NCBI GenBank assembly: GCA_025055435.1
Contig: JANWWN010000011.1
Span: 1-64,000 of the forward strand
Source: Cyclobacteriaceae bacterium
GTDB taxonomy: Bacteria; Bacteroidota; Bacteroidia; Cytophagales; Cyclobacteriaceae
Length of the DNA stretch: 64,000 nt
Direction of reading: 5' to 3'
Each line of letters opens with the position of its first letter. Positions within the stretch are counted from its first letter, which is position 1. A model generated the notes under the pieces. The model was not told where the DNA came from, made no database searches, and worked only from the letters and a program-made list of their open reading frames with translations. This document shows positions 9,301 through 16,850 of this stretch, piece after piece. A program made the position numbers and the translations under genes.

Positions 9301-9358
9301 CCTGCGCAGCAAGCGGCATAGCCAGAGCCAGTAATAAAACCAGTAGCAGTCTTTTCAT
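6338..9358 (-). CDS. Secreted tandem amidohydrolase (two domains, one degenerate)
   Basis: The start is the Met before the signal peptide MKRLLLVLLLALAMPLAAQ; the ORF track start is 17 codons too far upstream. Residues about 25-430 form one amidohydrolase-like domain whose metal site is replaced (FIDLSSYYG where HxH is expected). A spacer domain of about 120 residues follows (FSGNYQLSVGETNYVLEVSG region). Residues about 570-990 form a second domain with an intact site: DEHSHI, ITCHSY, FTHILEG and INSDDAE. So one active and one inactive domain are fused. The substrate is unknown; relatives hydrolyse cyclic amides or dipeptides. The tail has a His/Asp-rich end (DDHDH). It is the first gene of the operon with 5020-6315. 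Confidence 0.85.
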   Translation of the reverse strand: MKRLLLVLLLALAMPLAAQETFPRNDVKDPRAGLFAFTNATVVVDAQTTLNNATLLVRDGKIEQVGTNISVPRGYAVYDLKGKYIYPAFIDLSSYYGLPEVQRPRGGGFSGVEQIQSNTKGAYNANQAIRSHYNAADEFTINNKSADELRKAGFGAVLSHKPDGIARGTGAFVTLGETSDNQVMLRQKAAALYSFDKGSSTQNYPSSLMGCIALLRQTYLDAEWFGSHNPRPFADNSLEAWIQNQKLPQIFEANSWMNILRADKVGDEFGVQYIIKGGGDEYKRINEIKSTRATLIVPVNFPDAYDVEDPLDAARVSLAEMKHWELAPTNLAALEKAGIPFVITANGLRRVADFIPNIRKAMEYGLSEGAALKALTATPAQLIGMDNQIGSLKKGMIANFLITSGKIFDEKTIIYENWIQGKPYSIKPLDTKDFSGNYQLSVGETNYVLEVSGEAGAHKAKVKLNDTTSVDATATFKENLITLSFKPSPKESGTIRLSGWTENNGWKGKGQLVNGQWVNWSATRTGDVKSNTAGRAGAQDKKTPEVGKVIYPFIAHGYPSLPVAETMIIRNATVWTNEAEGILQNTDVLIKDGKIARIGKNLSEPGAKIIDGTGKHLTPGIIDEHSHIATASVNDVATNSGMVRIGDNIDAENINVYRALAGGVVAVQILHGSANPIGGQSALVKLRWGEAPENYKIQGADRFIKFALGENVKRTANANSIRYPQTRMGVEQVYMDAFTSALEYKKKWDAYNSLPAKEKATAIKPRRDLAEEAMLDIINKKLFITCHSYVQSEINMLMKVAEKFNFRVNTFTHILEGYKVADKMAQHGVAASSFADWWNYKWEVRYAIPYNAAILTRAGVLTAINSDDAEMGRRLNQEAAKTVKYGGLSEEEALKTVTLNPAKMLHLDNQMGSIKVGKSADVVLWTDHPLSVYAKAEKTIIDGKVYFDIEKDAQNRKEQEAERARLIQKMKDAKRAGAPTQRGEGRSQVMFHCEDVLGVEFDDHDH

Positions 9359-9536
9359 AGTATTTTGATTCAAGCGGTCGAAAGGTAAACATTGAAAGCA
9401 CTTACCCAAAAAAGATAGGGATATGCGGTTAAATTGCCTGTTCAGCGACGTATCTTAACCATACGGTATATTTCATCGGAACCGATGTATTTTTCCGGAA
9501 AGAGAGTATTCATTAATTTTTCAATAATCCGATTCA

Positions 9537-9920
9537 ATGCTCCCGTTTCTTAATGCTTTCTTTTTTGTATTTCATACATTATTCACGCTTTTTAATTTGA
9601 CTGGGTGGCTTTTTCCGCGATTACGCAGACTACACCTGTTTACCATAGGTATCACTGCTTTTTCCTGGTTCGTATTGGGTTTATGGTATGGATGGGGTTA
9701 TTGCCTGTGCACCGACTGGCATTGGCAGATAAGGGAAGCGATGGGTTTACACGACCAATCACCTTCGTATATTCATTTTCTGATTTTGAAACTCACGGGA
9801 CTGAACGCCAACCCGGAATGGGTAGATGTTGCCACCGCAGCTGGATTTCTTATTGGTTTAATGGGAACGTTGTGGGCAAATTTCTTTAGAAAGCATAAAA
9901 AGCCAGAGCGTACACGGTAA
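9537..9920 (+). CDS. DUF2784-like small membrane protein
   Basis: 127 residues with about four hydrophobic segments and a central motif WYGWGYCLCTDWHW, which matches the DUF2784 type of small membrane protein as I know it in Bacteroidota. The Cys-x-Cys and Trp/His-rich turn are the conserved part. Function is unknown. It is encoded upstream of the transketolase half-gene on the same strand but with a 65-base gap, so co-transcription is uncertain. Confidence 0.65.
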   Translation: MLPFLNAFFFVFHTLFTLFNLTGWLFPRLRRLHLFTIGITAFSWFVLGLWYGWGYCLCTDWHWQIREAMGLHDQSPSYIHFLILKLTGLNANPEWVDVATAAGFLIGLMGTLWANFFRKHKKPERTR

Positions 9921-9985
9921 ACCCTAAGTTGTTTATCGGCCCGCAGATTTTCGTCATTTAAAAAGCTGTTGTATAATTGCCTGCA

Positions 9986-10969
9986 ATGAGTACTGCAACC
10001 ACAAGTTCCGCCAAAACCAAATACAGTTTTACAGAGAAAAAAGACACCCGTTCCGGATTCGGTGCCGGCCTGCTGGAGGCGGGTCGCCAAAACGAAAATG
10101 TGGTAGCCTTGTGTGCCGACCTTACCGGTTCACTGAAAATGGATGCCTTTAAGAAGGAATTTCCACATCGCTTTTTTCAGGTAGGCATAGCCGAAGCCAA
10201 TATGATGGGCATAGCAGCAGGTTTAACCATTGGCGGTAAAATTCCGTTTACCGGTACCTTTGCCAACTTTTCTACCGGGAGGGTGTACGACCAAATCAGG
10301 CAGTCTATCGCCTATTCGCATAAAAATGTAAAAATATGTGCCTCGCATGCTGGTCTTACATTGGGTGAAGATGGAGCCACGCATCAAATACTGGAAGACA
10401 TCGGCATGATGAAGATGCTGCCGGGAATGACTGTGATTGTTCCATGCGACTACAACCAGACCAAAGCTGCCACACTCGCCCTGGTCAATCATCACGGGCC
10501 GGCATATTTACGATTCGGACGTCCCTCCTGGCCAGTGTTTACCGCCCCCGATCGCCAATTTGTTATCGGTAAAGCCGATGTGATGATTGAAGGAAGCGAT
10601 GTAAGCATCTTTGCCTGTGGACACATGGTATGGCAGGCCATTGAAGCGGAAGCCATACTTGCCGAACAGGGTATTCGTGCCGAAGTAATCAACATTCATA
10701 CAATCAAGCCGATTGACCGGGAGGCCATTCTGAAATCCGTAGAAAAGACCCGCTGCGCCGTGACTTGTGAGGAACATCAGATTAATGGCGGACTTGGAGA
10801 AAGTGTGGCGCAGATATTGTGCCGCTTCCATCCTGCACCGATTGAAATGGTTGCGGTTAACGACTCATTTGGAGAAAGCGGAACACCGGCACAACTGCTT
10901 AAAAAATATGGTCTGGCCCCCGAAAATATTGTCAGTGCAGTGCAGAAAGTCCTAGCCCGAAAAAAGTGA
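9986..10969 (+). CDS. Transketolase C-terminal subunit
   Basis: The sequence is the pyrimidine-binding plus C-terminal part of transketolase (about 327 residues): the Glu-containing [14 protein letters not shown] motif that activates thiamine diphosphate, [12 protein letters not shown], the [11 protein letters not shown] stretch, and the C-terminal domain ending with [15 protein letters not shown]. In split transketolases this protein pairs with a separate N-terminal subunit, which is not adjacent here and must lie elsewhere. I chose ATG at 9986; the ORF track begins three codons earlier at a TTG. The stop overlaps the GTG start of arsC by four bases (GTGA), so the two are translationally coupled. 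Confidence 0.9.
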   Translation: MSTATTSSAKTKYSFTEKKDTRSGFGAGLLEAGRQNENVVALCADLTGSLKMDAFKKEFPHRFFQVGIAEANMMGIAAGLTIGGKIPFTGTFANFSTGRVYDQIRQSIAYSHKNVKICASHAGLTLGEDGATHQILEDIGMMKMLPGMTVIVPCDYNQTKAATLALVNHHGPAYLRFGRPSWPVFTAPDRQFVIGKADVMIEGSDVSIFACGHMVWQAIEAEAILAEQGIRAEVINIHTIKPIDREAILKSVEKTRCAVTCEEHQINGGLGESVAQILCRFHPAPIEMVAVNDSFGESGTPAQLLKKYGLAPENIVSAVQKVLARKK

Positions 10970-11385
10970 AGCCCAGGATACTTGTTCTGTGCACCGGTAA
11001 CTCCTGCCGCAGCCAGATGGCCGAAGGTTATTTAAAACACTTTGCAGGAAATAAAGCCGAAGTATACAGCGCTGGCATTGAAGCGCACGGAGTTAATCCG
11101 CGTGCCATTGCCATAATGAAAGAAGATGGTATTGATATCAGCATGCATACTTCGAATACGGTTGATGAGTATGCTCATCTTGAATTTGACTATGTGCTAA
11201 CAGTATGCGATAATGCCCGTGAGAACTGTCCGTACTTTCCCGCACGGGTAAAGCAACTGCACCACAACTTTCCCGACCCCGCCAGAGCCAACGGCACAGA
11301 CGAGGAAATCATGCAACAGTTCCGTCAAGTACGCAACCAAATTAAAGAATACATTAAATGGTTCGTGGAAGATAATCTGAAATGA
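10966..11385 (+). CDS. arsC: Thioredoxin-type arsenate reductase / low-molecular-weight phosphatase
   Basis: 139 residues with the phosphatase loop CTGNSCRS starting at Cys9 and Arg15. Two further Cys at 81 and 88 ([10 protein letters not shown]) match the redox triad of the Staphylococcus-type ArsC, followed by the FPDPA segment seen in that family. It would reduce arsenate to arsenite using thioredoxin. No arsenite efflux gene or ArsR regulator is nearby, so a phosphatase role cannot be excluded. The GTG start overlaps the transketolase stop. Confidence 0.85.
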   Translation: MKPRILVLCTGNSCRSQMAEGYLKHFAGNKAEVYSAGIEAHGVNPRAIAIMKEDGIDISMHTSNTVDEYAHLEFDYVLTVCDNARENCPYFPARVKQLHHNFPDPARANGTDEEIMQQFRQVRNQIKEYIKWFVEDNLK

Positions 11386-11396
11386 GCTCATCCAAT

Positions 11397-11446
11397 AAAC
11401 CCATTGACTATTAACCATGGACCAATCAACCATGGACTAACCAACC
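11397..11446. repeat. Short direct repeats (about 15 bp) before serA
   Basis: Two 15-base units, aaccatggaccaatc and aaccatggactaacc, run head to tail at 11413-11442, with a weaker copy (aacccattgactatt) just upstream and a partial aacc after. Each good copy carries the palindrome ccatgg. They lie directly before a TACATTTG box and the serA fusion gene, so they could be a regulator-binding array, or merely a slippage repeat. Confidence 0.55.
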
Positions 11447-11453
11447 ATTTTTC

Positions 11454-11461
11454 TACATTTG
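11454..11461 (+). promoter_or_regulatory. Possible -7 box (TACATTTG) of the serA fusion gene
   Basis: TACATTTG matches the Bacteroidota TAnnTTTG element and lies 19 bases before the ATG. No clear TTG -33 element is seen at the usual distance, where the direct repeats sit instead. Confidence 0.4.
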
Positions 11462-11480
11462 CGATTCATCTTGTTTGCAG

Positions 11481-13373
11481 ATGGATTTCAACAAGTTTAT
11501 CGTAATCGATTTCGATAGCACTTTTACTAAAGTCGAAGCATTAGACCTCTTGGCCGACATCATCTATGACGGGCAGCCGGAAAAGGAATCCATCAAAAAG
11601 CAAATTACCGAAATTACCAACCAGGCGATGGAAGGACACCTCTCCTTCCGCCAGGCCCTCGAAAAGCGCATCGCTTTGCTGAAGCCAAACAAAAAGCACC
11701 TCGAACAACTGGCCGTTAGGCTCAAATACCAGGTCTCCGAATCGTTCAAACGAAACCGCGAGTTTTTTCACAAGTATGCCGACAACATCTATGTTATCTC
11801 CAACGGCTTTCACATCTTTATTGACCCGGTGGTAATGGAATTTGGCATAAAGCCTGAAAACATTTTAGCCAACCGGTTCTTTTTTGATGACCAGGGTAAC
11901 GTAACCGGCTTTGATACAAGTAATCCGTTATCGGATAACCACGGAAAAGTAGAACAGCTGAAGCGACTTAACCTGCCGGGCGACATCTATGTGATTGGCG
12001 ATGGATATACCGACTATGAAATTAAAGCCGCAGGGCTGGCTAATAAATTTTTTGCTTTTACCGAAAACGTGGAGCGAAATGCCATTATGGAAAAAGCCGA
12101 CCATATAACGCCCAGCTTCGATGAGTTTCTCTATCTCAATAAACTGAATACGGCTATTTCCTACCCTAAAAACAGAATCCATGTTTTATTATTGGAGAAC
12201 ATTCACCCGGTAGCTGCACAGATTTTACGGGCCGATGGTTTTACCGTTGAAACACTACCCACCGCACTGACAGAAGAAGAGTTGTGTGAGCGAATCAGGA
12301 ATGTAAGCGTACTCGGTATCCGGTCGAAAACACAAATTACCGAACGGGTTTTGCAACACGCCAACCGGTTGATGGTGATTGGCGCGTTTTGCATCGGAAC
12401 TAACCAGATTGACCTGAAAGCTGCAACCCGAAAAGGTGTAGCTGTATTCAATGCTCCCTACAGCAACACCCGGTCGGTGGTGGAAATGGCCGTTGCCGAA
12501 ATGATTGTTCTGATGCGCAAATTATTTGACAAGTCCAACAAAATGCATCGGGGCATTTGGGATAAGTCGGCTGAAGGAAGTTACGAAGTTCGGGGCAAAC
12601 GTTTGGGAATTGTAGGCTATGGCAGTATTGGTTCGCAGCTATCGGTGCTGGCTGAAGCCCTGGGCATGAAAGTTTATTACTACGACATTGAAGAAAAGCT
12701 GGCATTGGGTAACGCTACAAAATGCAAATCGCTGAAGGAACTGCTGGAGCTCAGCGATATTGTTTCGCTCCACGTTGATGGCCGCGAAAGCAATACTCAC
12801 CTGATTGGCGAACGCGAGTTTTCCTGGATGCGAAACGGTGTGATTCTGCTGAACCTGAGCCGCGGGCACATTGTTGACATCCATGCGCTGAAAAAAGCCA
12901 TAGAAACCGGAAAGGTTGCCGGCTGCGCCATCGATGTATTTCCCTATGAGCCCGTAAATAATAATGAGGAGTTTATATCCGAATTACGCGGACTACCGAA
13001 TACCATCCTCACTCCGCACATTGGCGGCAGTACACGCGAAGCCCAGGAAAATATCGGGCAATTCGTGCCGGCACGCATTCAGGATTACATTAACACCGGA
13101 AGTACTTCCAGCAGTGTAAACTTTCCCAACCTGGCACTACCCACACTCGAAAATGCCCATCGCCTTATTCATATTCACGAAAATGTACCCGGCATACTCG
13201 CACGTATTAACCAGGTATTAGCTAGTCATAATATCAACATCGTGGGACAATATCTGAAAACCAATGAACAAATAGGCTACGTAATTACTGATATTGATAA
13301 GGAGTACAACAAGGAAGTAATTCGGGAACTCCGCGGTATCGAACACACCATTAAATTCCGCGTGCTCTATTAA
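11481..13373 (+). CDS. serA: Phosphoserine phosphatase / D-3-phosphoglycerate dehydrogenase fusion
   Basis: Residues about 1-210 are a HAD phosphatase of the SerB type: DFDST at 10-14, VISNG, the NHGK lysine motif and GDGYTDYE. Residues about 230-540 are phosphoglycerate dehydrogenase: GYGSIG (about 378-383) for NAD, LSRGHIVD and the catalytic TPHIGGSTREA. Residues about 555-630 are an ACT domain (HENVPGILARIN), a site where serine typically inhibits SerA. One chain thus covers the first and last steps of serine synthesis. I chose ATG 11481; the ORF track starts two codons upstream at TTG. serC follows after a 343-base gap, completing the pathway. Confidence 0.9.
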   Translation: MDFNKFIVIDFDSTFTKVEALDLLADIIYDGQPEKESIKKQITEITNQAMEGHLSFRQALEKRIALLKPNKKHLEQLAVRLKYQVSESFKRNREFFHKYADNIYVISNGFHIFIDPVVMEFGIKPENILANRFFFDDQGNVTGFDTSNPLSDNHGKVEQLKRLNLPGDIYVIGDGYTDYEIKAAGLANKFFAFTENVERNAIMEKADHITPSFDEFLYLNKLNTAISYPKNRIHVLLLENIHPVAAQILRADGFTVETLPTALTEEELCERIRNVSVLGIRSKTQITERVLQHANRLMVIGAFCIGTNQIDLKAATRKGVAVFNAPYSNTRSVVEMAVAEMIVLMRKLFDKSNKMHRGIWDKSAEGSYEVRGKRLGIVGYGSIGSQLSVLAEALGMKVYYYDIEEKLALGNATKCKSLKELLELSDIVSLHVDGRESNTHLIGEREFSWMRNGVILLNLSRGHIVDIHALKKAIETGKVAGCAIDVFPYEPVNNNEEFISELRGLPNTILTPHIGGSTREAQENIGQFVPARIQDYINTGSTSSSVNFPNLALPTLENAHRLIHIHENVPGILARINQVLASHNINIVGQYLKTNEQIGYVITDIDKEYNKEVIRELRGIEHTIKFRVLY

Positions 13374-13414
13374 GCCAAACCATTTCAGAAAATTTTTTCT
13401 AAGGAGAAAGTGTT

Positions 13415-13628
13415 AAAAAACCCACCGGATTTGGCGAGGTTGTTTCGTGAACCCCGTAAAGACAGGTTTTGAGCTGCATCGCATCCGCAACCTTCCACTG
13501 TTATCCTGCTCCGAAGAACGAGGTCCCGCCGGTGGCGGGATGAGGCCTGATTTTGGACACGTGCTTCACTCGGTATGGTCATACTTGTTAGGTTCAGCAA
13601 ACGTGTCCCAAATCCGGGTGGGATTTTC
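13415..13628 (+). ncRNA. Candidate structured RNA or leader between serA and serC
   Basis: The 343-base gap 13374-13716 has no convincing gene but strong pairing. The ends can close a stem: cccaccggatttgg (13421-13434) pairs with ccaaatccgggtggg (13608-13622) with one bulge, extended by flanking A- and T-runs. Inside are a 7-base hairpin tcccgcc/ggcggga with loop ggt (13524-13540) and ggacacgt/acgtgtcc (13555-13562, 13601-13608). The whole is about 214 nucleotides. It could be a free RNA or a 5' leader of serC. I compared it by eye with cobalamin riboswitch, tmRNA, RNase P RNA and SRP RNA hallmarks and saw none. Strand is assumed from the flanking genes. Confidence 0.4.
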
Positions 13629-13702
13629 TGAAACAAACGTAGAAAAAACCTTATCGTTCGTCAATATTGCTTTTGATGAATTTTTTAATTACCCGCAACC
13701 GC

Positions 13703-13710
13703 TACTTTTG
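13703..13710 (+). promoter_or_regulatory. TAnnTTTG box immediately before serC
   Basis: TACTTTTG is a perfect match to the Bacteroidota -7 consensus but lies only six bases before the chosen ATG of serC, so a transcript from it would be nearly leaderless. It may instead be chance. If it is a real promoter, the structured region upstream would not be part of the serC message. Confidence 0.35.
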
Positions 13711-13716
13711 TGCACG

Positions 13717-14790
13717 ATGAAACACCTTGTAAGCTTTGCACCGGGTCCCTCACAATTGTACTTCACCGTGCCCGACCACCTGCGTCAGGCACTGCGCGAA
13801 GGAATTCCCTCCATGTCTCATCGCAGCGCAGCATTCGAAAAAATTTTTGCCGGCGCTTCGGAAAATCTGCGTGAACTGCTTAATCTGCCTGACAACTTTA
13901 GCATCTTTTTCTGTTCATCGGCAACCGAGATATGGGAACGCATCATTCAAAATCTTACAGCTGAACATTCCGTGCACCTTTCGACCGGTGCATTCGGCAA
14001 ACGCTTTTACGAAACTGCCCTCCAGTTAAAACGCCATGCCGTGTTGTATGAAAAAGCTTACGGAGATGGATTCACTCAGGCGCCTGACGTGCCCCCTACC
14101 GAACTTATCGCCATAACCCATAACGAAACCAGTACAGGTGTAACAACACCGCATGAAATAATTAAAGCGTTGCGCCTTCAACACCCGCAAAGCATTATCG
14201 CAGTAGATGCCGTGTCGTCACTACCTTACCCGCAATTTGATTTTACCACGATTGATACATTGTTTTTCTCCGTTCAAAAAGGCTTCGGGCTGCCCGCCGG
14301 CCTGGGTGTTTGGATAGTCAATGAACGCTGTATCGAAAAGGAGGAACAACTGCGTAGCACAGGTCAGTCTACCGGAACATATCACAGTCTGACTTCCCTT
14401 CTTCAACATGCACGTAAACACCAAACACCCGAAACACCAAATGTGCTGGGTATTTACCTTTTGGAAAAAGTAACAGCTGATATGCTGCGAAGAGGCATCA
14501 CTGCAATTCGTAAAGAAACCGAATATAAGGCTGCTGTTTTATATCATGCGCTGGAGCAACACCAATCTATCCGGCCGTTTGTAAAAACACCAGCTTTACG
14601 TTCACCTACCGTTATTGTGGCCGAGACCAGTAATCTGACAGACAAGTTGTACACTAAATTATCTGAAAAGGGACTGCTCCCTGGCGAAGGATACGGACCA
14701 CTCAAAGCCTCGACTTTGCGTTTTGCAAATTTTCCGGCTCACTCTAAAGAGCAGTTTGAAAAACTCGCTGACCTTATCAGTAACGGATAA
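13717..14790 (+). CDS. serC: Phosphoserine aminotransferase (class V, SerC-like)
   Basis: 357 residues. The start MKHLVSFAPGPSQLYF is the normal N-terminus of this family, so the longer ORF beginning at 13447 is rejected. Lys188 in FSVQKGFGLP is the pyridoxal-phosphate Schiff-base residue, and AVDAVSSLPYP carries the cofactor-binding Asp. The enzyme converts 3-phosphohydroxypyruvate and glutamate to phosphoserine, the middle step between the two activities of the upstream fusion protein. It belongs to the divergent SerC form of Bacteroidota, and some members are annotated only as class V aminotransferase; context makes SerC most likely. Confidence 0.85.
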   Translation: MKHLVSFAPGPSQLYFTVPDHLRQALREGIPSMSHRSAAFEKIFAGASENLRELLNLPDNFSIFFCSSATEIWERIIQNLTAEHSVHLSTGAFGKRFYETALQLKRHAVLYEKAYGDGFTQAPDVPPTELIAITHNETSTGVTTPHEIIKALRLQHPQSIIAVDAVSSLPYPQFDFTTIDTLFFSVQKGFGLPAGLGVWIVNERCIEKEEQLRSTGQSTGTYHSLTSLLQHARKHQTPETPNVLGIYLLEKVTADMLRRGITAIRKETEYKAAVLYHALEQHQSIRPFVKTPALRSPTVIVAETSNLTDKLYTKLSEKGLLPGEGYGPLKASTLRFANFPAHSKEQFEKLADLISNG

Positions 14791-14960
14791 CCGAACTAAA
14801 TAAGTGAGACGGTTGCCCGTAGCCTTTCAGAGAGCAGCTTCTTCATGGCCGGTGTTTCCTGTCAGGTTCCGATGAAGCGAAAAAGCAATTGATTAAATGT
14901 GCACCTTTCTATACTTTGCGGCCTTTCAACGGTTAATAGGTCATTTAAAAATTTACCTGT

Positions 14961-16811
14961 ATGAAGCGCCTTTACATGCCTCTGCTTTTCACGTTTATCC
15001 ACATCGTTATCTACTCACAGGACTATCGCTGGCAACAACGGGTTGAATATCAAATGAATGTCCGGCTTGATGTTAAAACCCATAAATTAACCGGAACCCA
15101 AAAACTGGTTTACACCAACAATTCGCCCGACACCCTCAGCAAAGTTTATTATCATTTATACTATAACGCCTTTCAACCAGGTTCGATGATGGACGTGCGC
15201 TCACGAACCATTGCCGACCCTGATGGACGTGTAACTGACCGCATCGCAAAACTTAAGGATGATGAGATCGGATACCAGCGCATTTTAAAATTAACGCAGG
15301 ATGGCAAGGAGGTTCGCTTCAAAGTAAACGGAACCATTCTGGAAGTCGAGTTGAACAAAGCTTTGCTTCCAAAAACCAAAACCACATTCGACATGCAATT
15401 TGAAGCGCAGGTGCCTGTGCAGATAAGACGAACCGGCCGCAACAACCGCGAAGGAATAGCTTACTCCATGACGCAGTGGTATCCGAAAATAGCCGAGTAC
15501 GACCACCAGGGTTGGCACGCTTACCAATATGTTGCCCGTGAATTTCATGGCGTATGGGGCGACTTCGATGTAAAAATTACCCTCGACCCAACGTATGTGG
15601 TGGCAGGAACCGGTCTGCTGCAAAACCCGCTACAGGTTGGACATGGTTATGAAAAACCCGGCTCAAAGGTTAACCGCCCGACAGGTGAACTGACCTGGCA
15701 TTTCCTTGCAAAAGATGTAATTGACTTTGCATGGGCAGCCGATCCGGACTACACCCATACCATCGCGCAGGTTCCCGATGGTCCGGAAGTTCACTTCTTC
15801 TATCAAAAAAACGAAAAGACAGCCGATAACTGGAAGCGACTTGAGGAGTATGTAGTTAAACATTTCCAGTTCATGAACCGTACGTTTGGAAAATATCCAT
15901 ACCCTGCCTATTCGGTAATTCAGGGCGGAGACGGAGGCATGGAATACCCGATGTGTACGCTGATATTGGGTGAAGGAAACTTCAACGGCCTGGTAAGTAC
16001 CGCCATACACGAAATTTCCCACAGCTGGTATCAGGCTGTTCTGGCAAGTAATGAGTCACTCTATCCGTGGATGGACGAAGGTTTTACCTCCTTTACACAG
16101 GATGAATCGCTTGCCAAATTTTCCAACACCGAAAATCCGCATACCTCAACCTATGCAAGCTATTTTGCGCTGGTGCGCAGCGGTTTGCAGGAGCCGGCCA
16201 GCCAGCACTCCGACCACTTCACTACGAATCGCGCCTATAGCACCGCTGCCTATAGCATGGGCAGTATGTTGCTTAATCAACTAAAGTACATCATGGGAGA
16301 TGAAACATTTTACCGCGCCATGCGCAACTACTACAACACATGGAAATTTCGGCATCCCGAACCTAACGACTTCATCCGCGTGATGGAAAAGACCTCGGGC
16401 CTAAGCCTGAGCTGGTTCATGCGCTATTGGATCAACACCACCAAACGCATTGATTATGGAATCAAACAGGTGCTTCAACAAAATGGCAAAACCTTTGTTG
16501 TCCTTGAACGCCTGGGTGAACTGCCCATGCCGGTCGAACTTACTGTTACCTACCGCAACGGTGCGCGCGAAGTGTACTACCTGCCGCTAAATGAAATGAT
16601 TGGAAGTAAAAAGCTGCCAACCTCCGGATGGTTCGCGCTTACTCCCTGGCCTTGGGTTAACCCAACATATACAATTGAAATCAACAAACCACTCTCCGAC
16701 ATCGTTGCGATGGAAATTGATGCCGCGCAACAAACTGCCGATATCGATCGGAAAAACAACAAGCTCGATTTGAGCAGCGAATTAAAAGGATACACCGACC
16801 CTACCCGGTAA
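14961..16811 (+). CDS. Secreted M1 family metallopeptidase
   Basis: Signal peptide (MKRLYMPLLFTFIHIVIYSQ) followed by a beta-sandwich domain and a catalytic domain with the M1 exopeptidase motif GGMEYP (about 327-332), zinc motif HEISH at 350-354 and third ligand Glu373 in WMDEGFTSF. These are all the residues expected of an active zinc aminopeptidase. At 616 residues it is the short form without the long C-terminal helical repeat domain. Export predicts periplasmic peptide trimming. It is flanked by gaps of 170 and 39 bases and probably forms its own transcript. Confidence 0.9.
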   Translation: MKRLYMPLLFTFIHIVIYSQDYRWQQRVEYQMNVRLDVKTHKLTGTQKLVYTNNSPDTLSKVYYHLYYNAFQPGSMMDVRSRTIADPDGRVTDRIAKLKDDEIGYQRILKLTQDGKEVRFKVNGTILEVELNKALLPKTKTTFDMQFEAQVPVQIRRTGRNNREGIAYSMTQWYPKIAEYDHQGWHAYQYVAREFHGVWGDFDVKITLDPTYVVAGTGLLQNPLQVGHGYEKPGSKVNRPTGELTWHFLAKDVIDFAWAADPDYTHTIAQVPDGPEVHFFYQKNEKTADNWKRLEEYVVKHFQFMNRTFGKYPYPAYSVIQGGDGGMEYPMCTLILGEGNFNGLVSTAIHEISHSWYQAVLASNESLYPWMDEGFTSFTQDESLAKFSNTENPHTSTYASYFALVRSGLQEPASQHSDHFTTNRAYSTAAYSMGSMLLNQLKYIMGDETFYRAMRNYYNTWKFRHPEPNDFIRVMEKTSGLSLSWFMRYWINTTKRIDYGIKQVLQQNGKTFVVLERLGELPMPVELTVTYRNGAREVYYLPLNEMIGSKKLPTSGWFALTPWPWVNPTYTIEINKPLSDIVAMEIDAAQQTADIDRKNNKLDLSSELKGYTDPTR

Positions 16812-16823
16812 TCGTCAAAACTT

Positions 16824-16831
16824 TATTTTTG
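16824..16831 (+). promoter_or_regulatory. Possible -7 box (TATTTTTG) of ligA
   Basis: TATTTTTG fits TAnnTTTG and lies 19 bases before the ligA ATG, in the short gap after the M1 peptidase. No clear TTG upstream element was found, so support is limited. Confidence 0.4.
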
Positions 16832-16850
16832 CTGCCCAACAACCCTTTTC

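Noticed and set aside
13415-13628. Assignment to cobalamin riboswitch, tmRNA, RNase P RNA or 6S RNA
   Set aside because: I looked for the conserved boxes of the first three and saw none. A 6S-like rod was considered, but the internal hairpins look branched. It stays unassigned.
13447-13716. N-terminal extension of SerC in the ORF track
   Set aside because: Family alignment begins at MKHLVSFAPGPSQ; the extension overlaps the strongly paired region and has no similarity to known domains.
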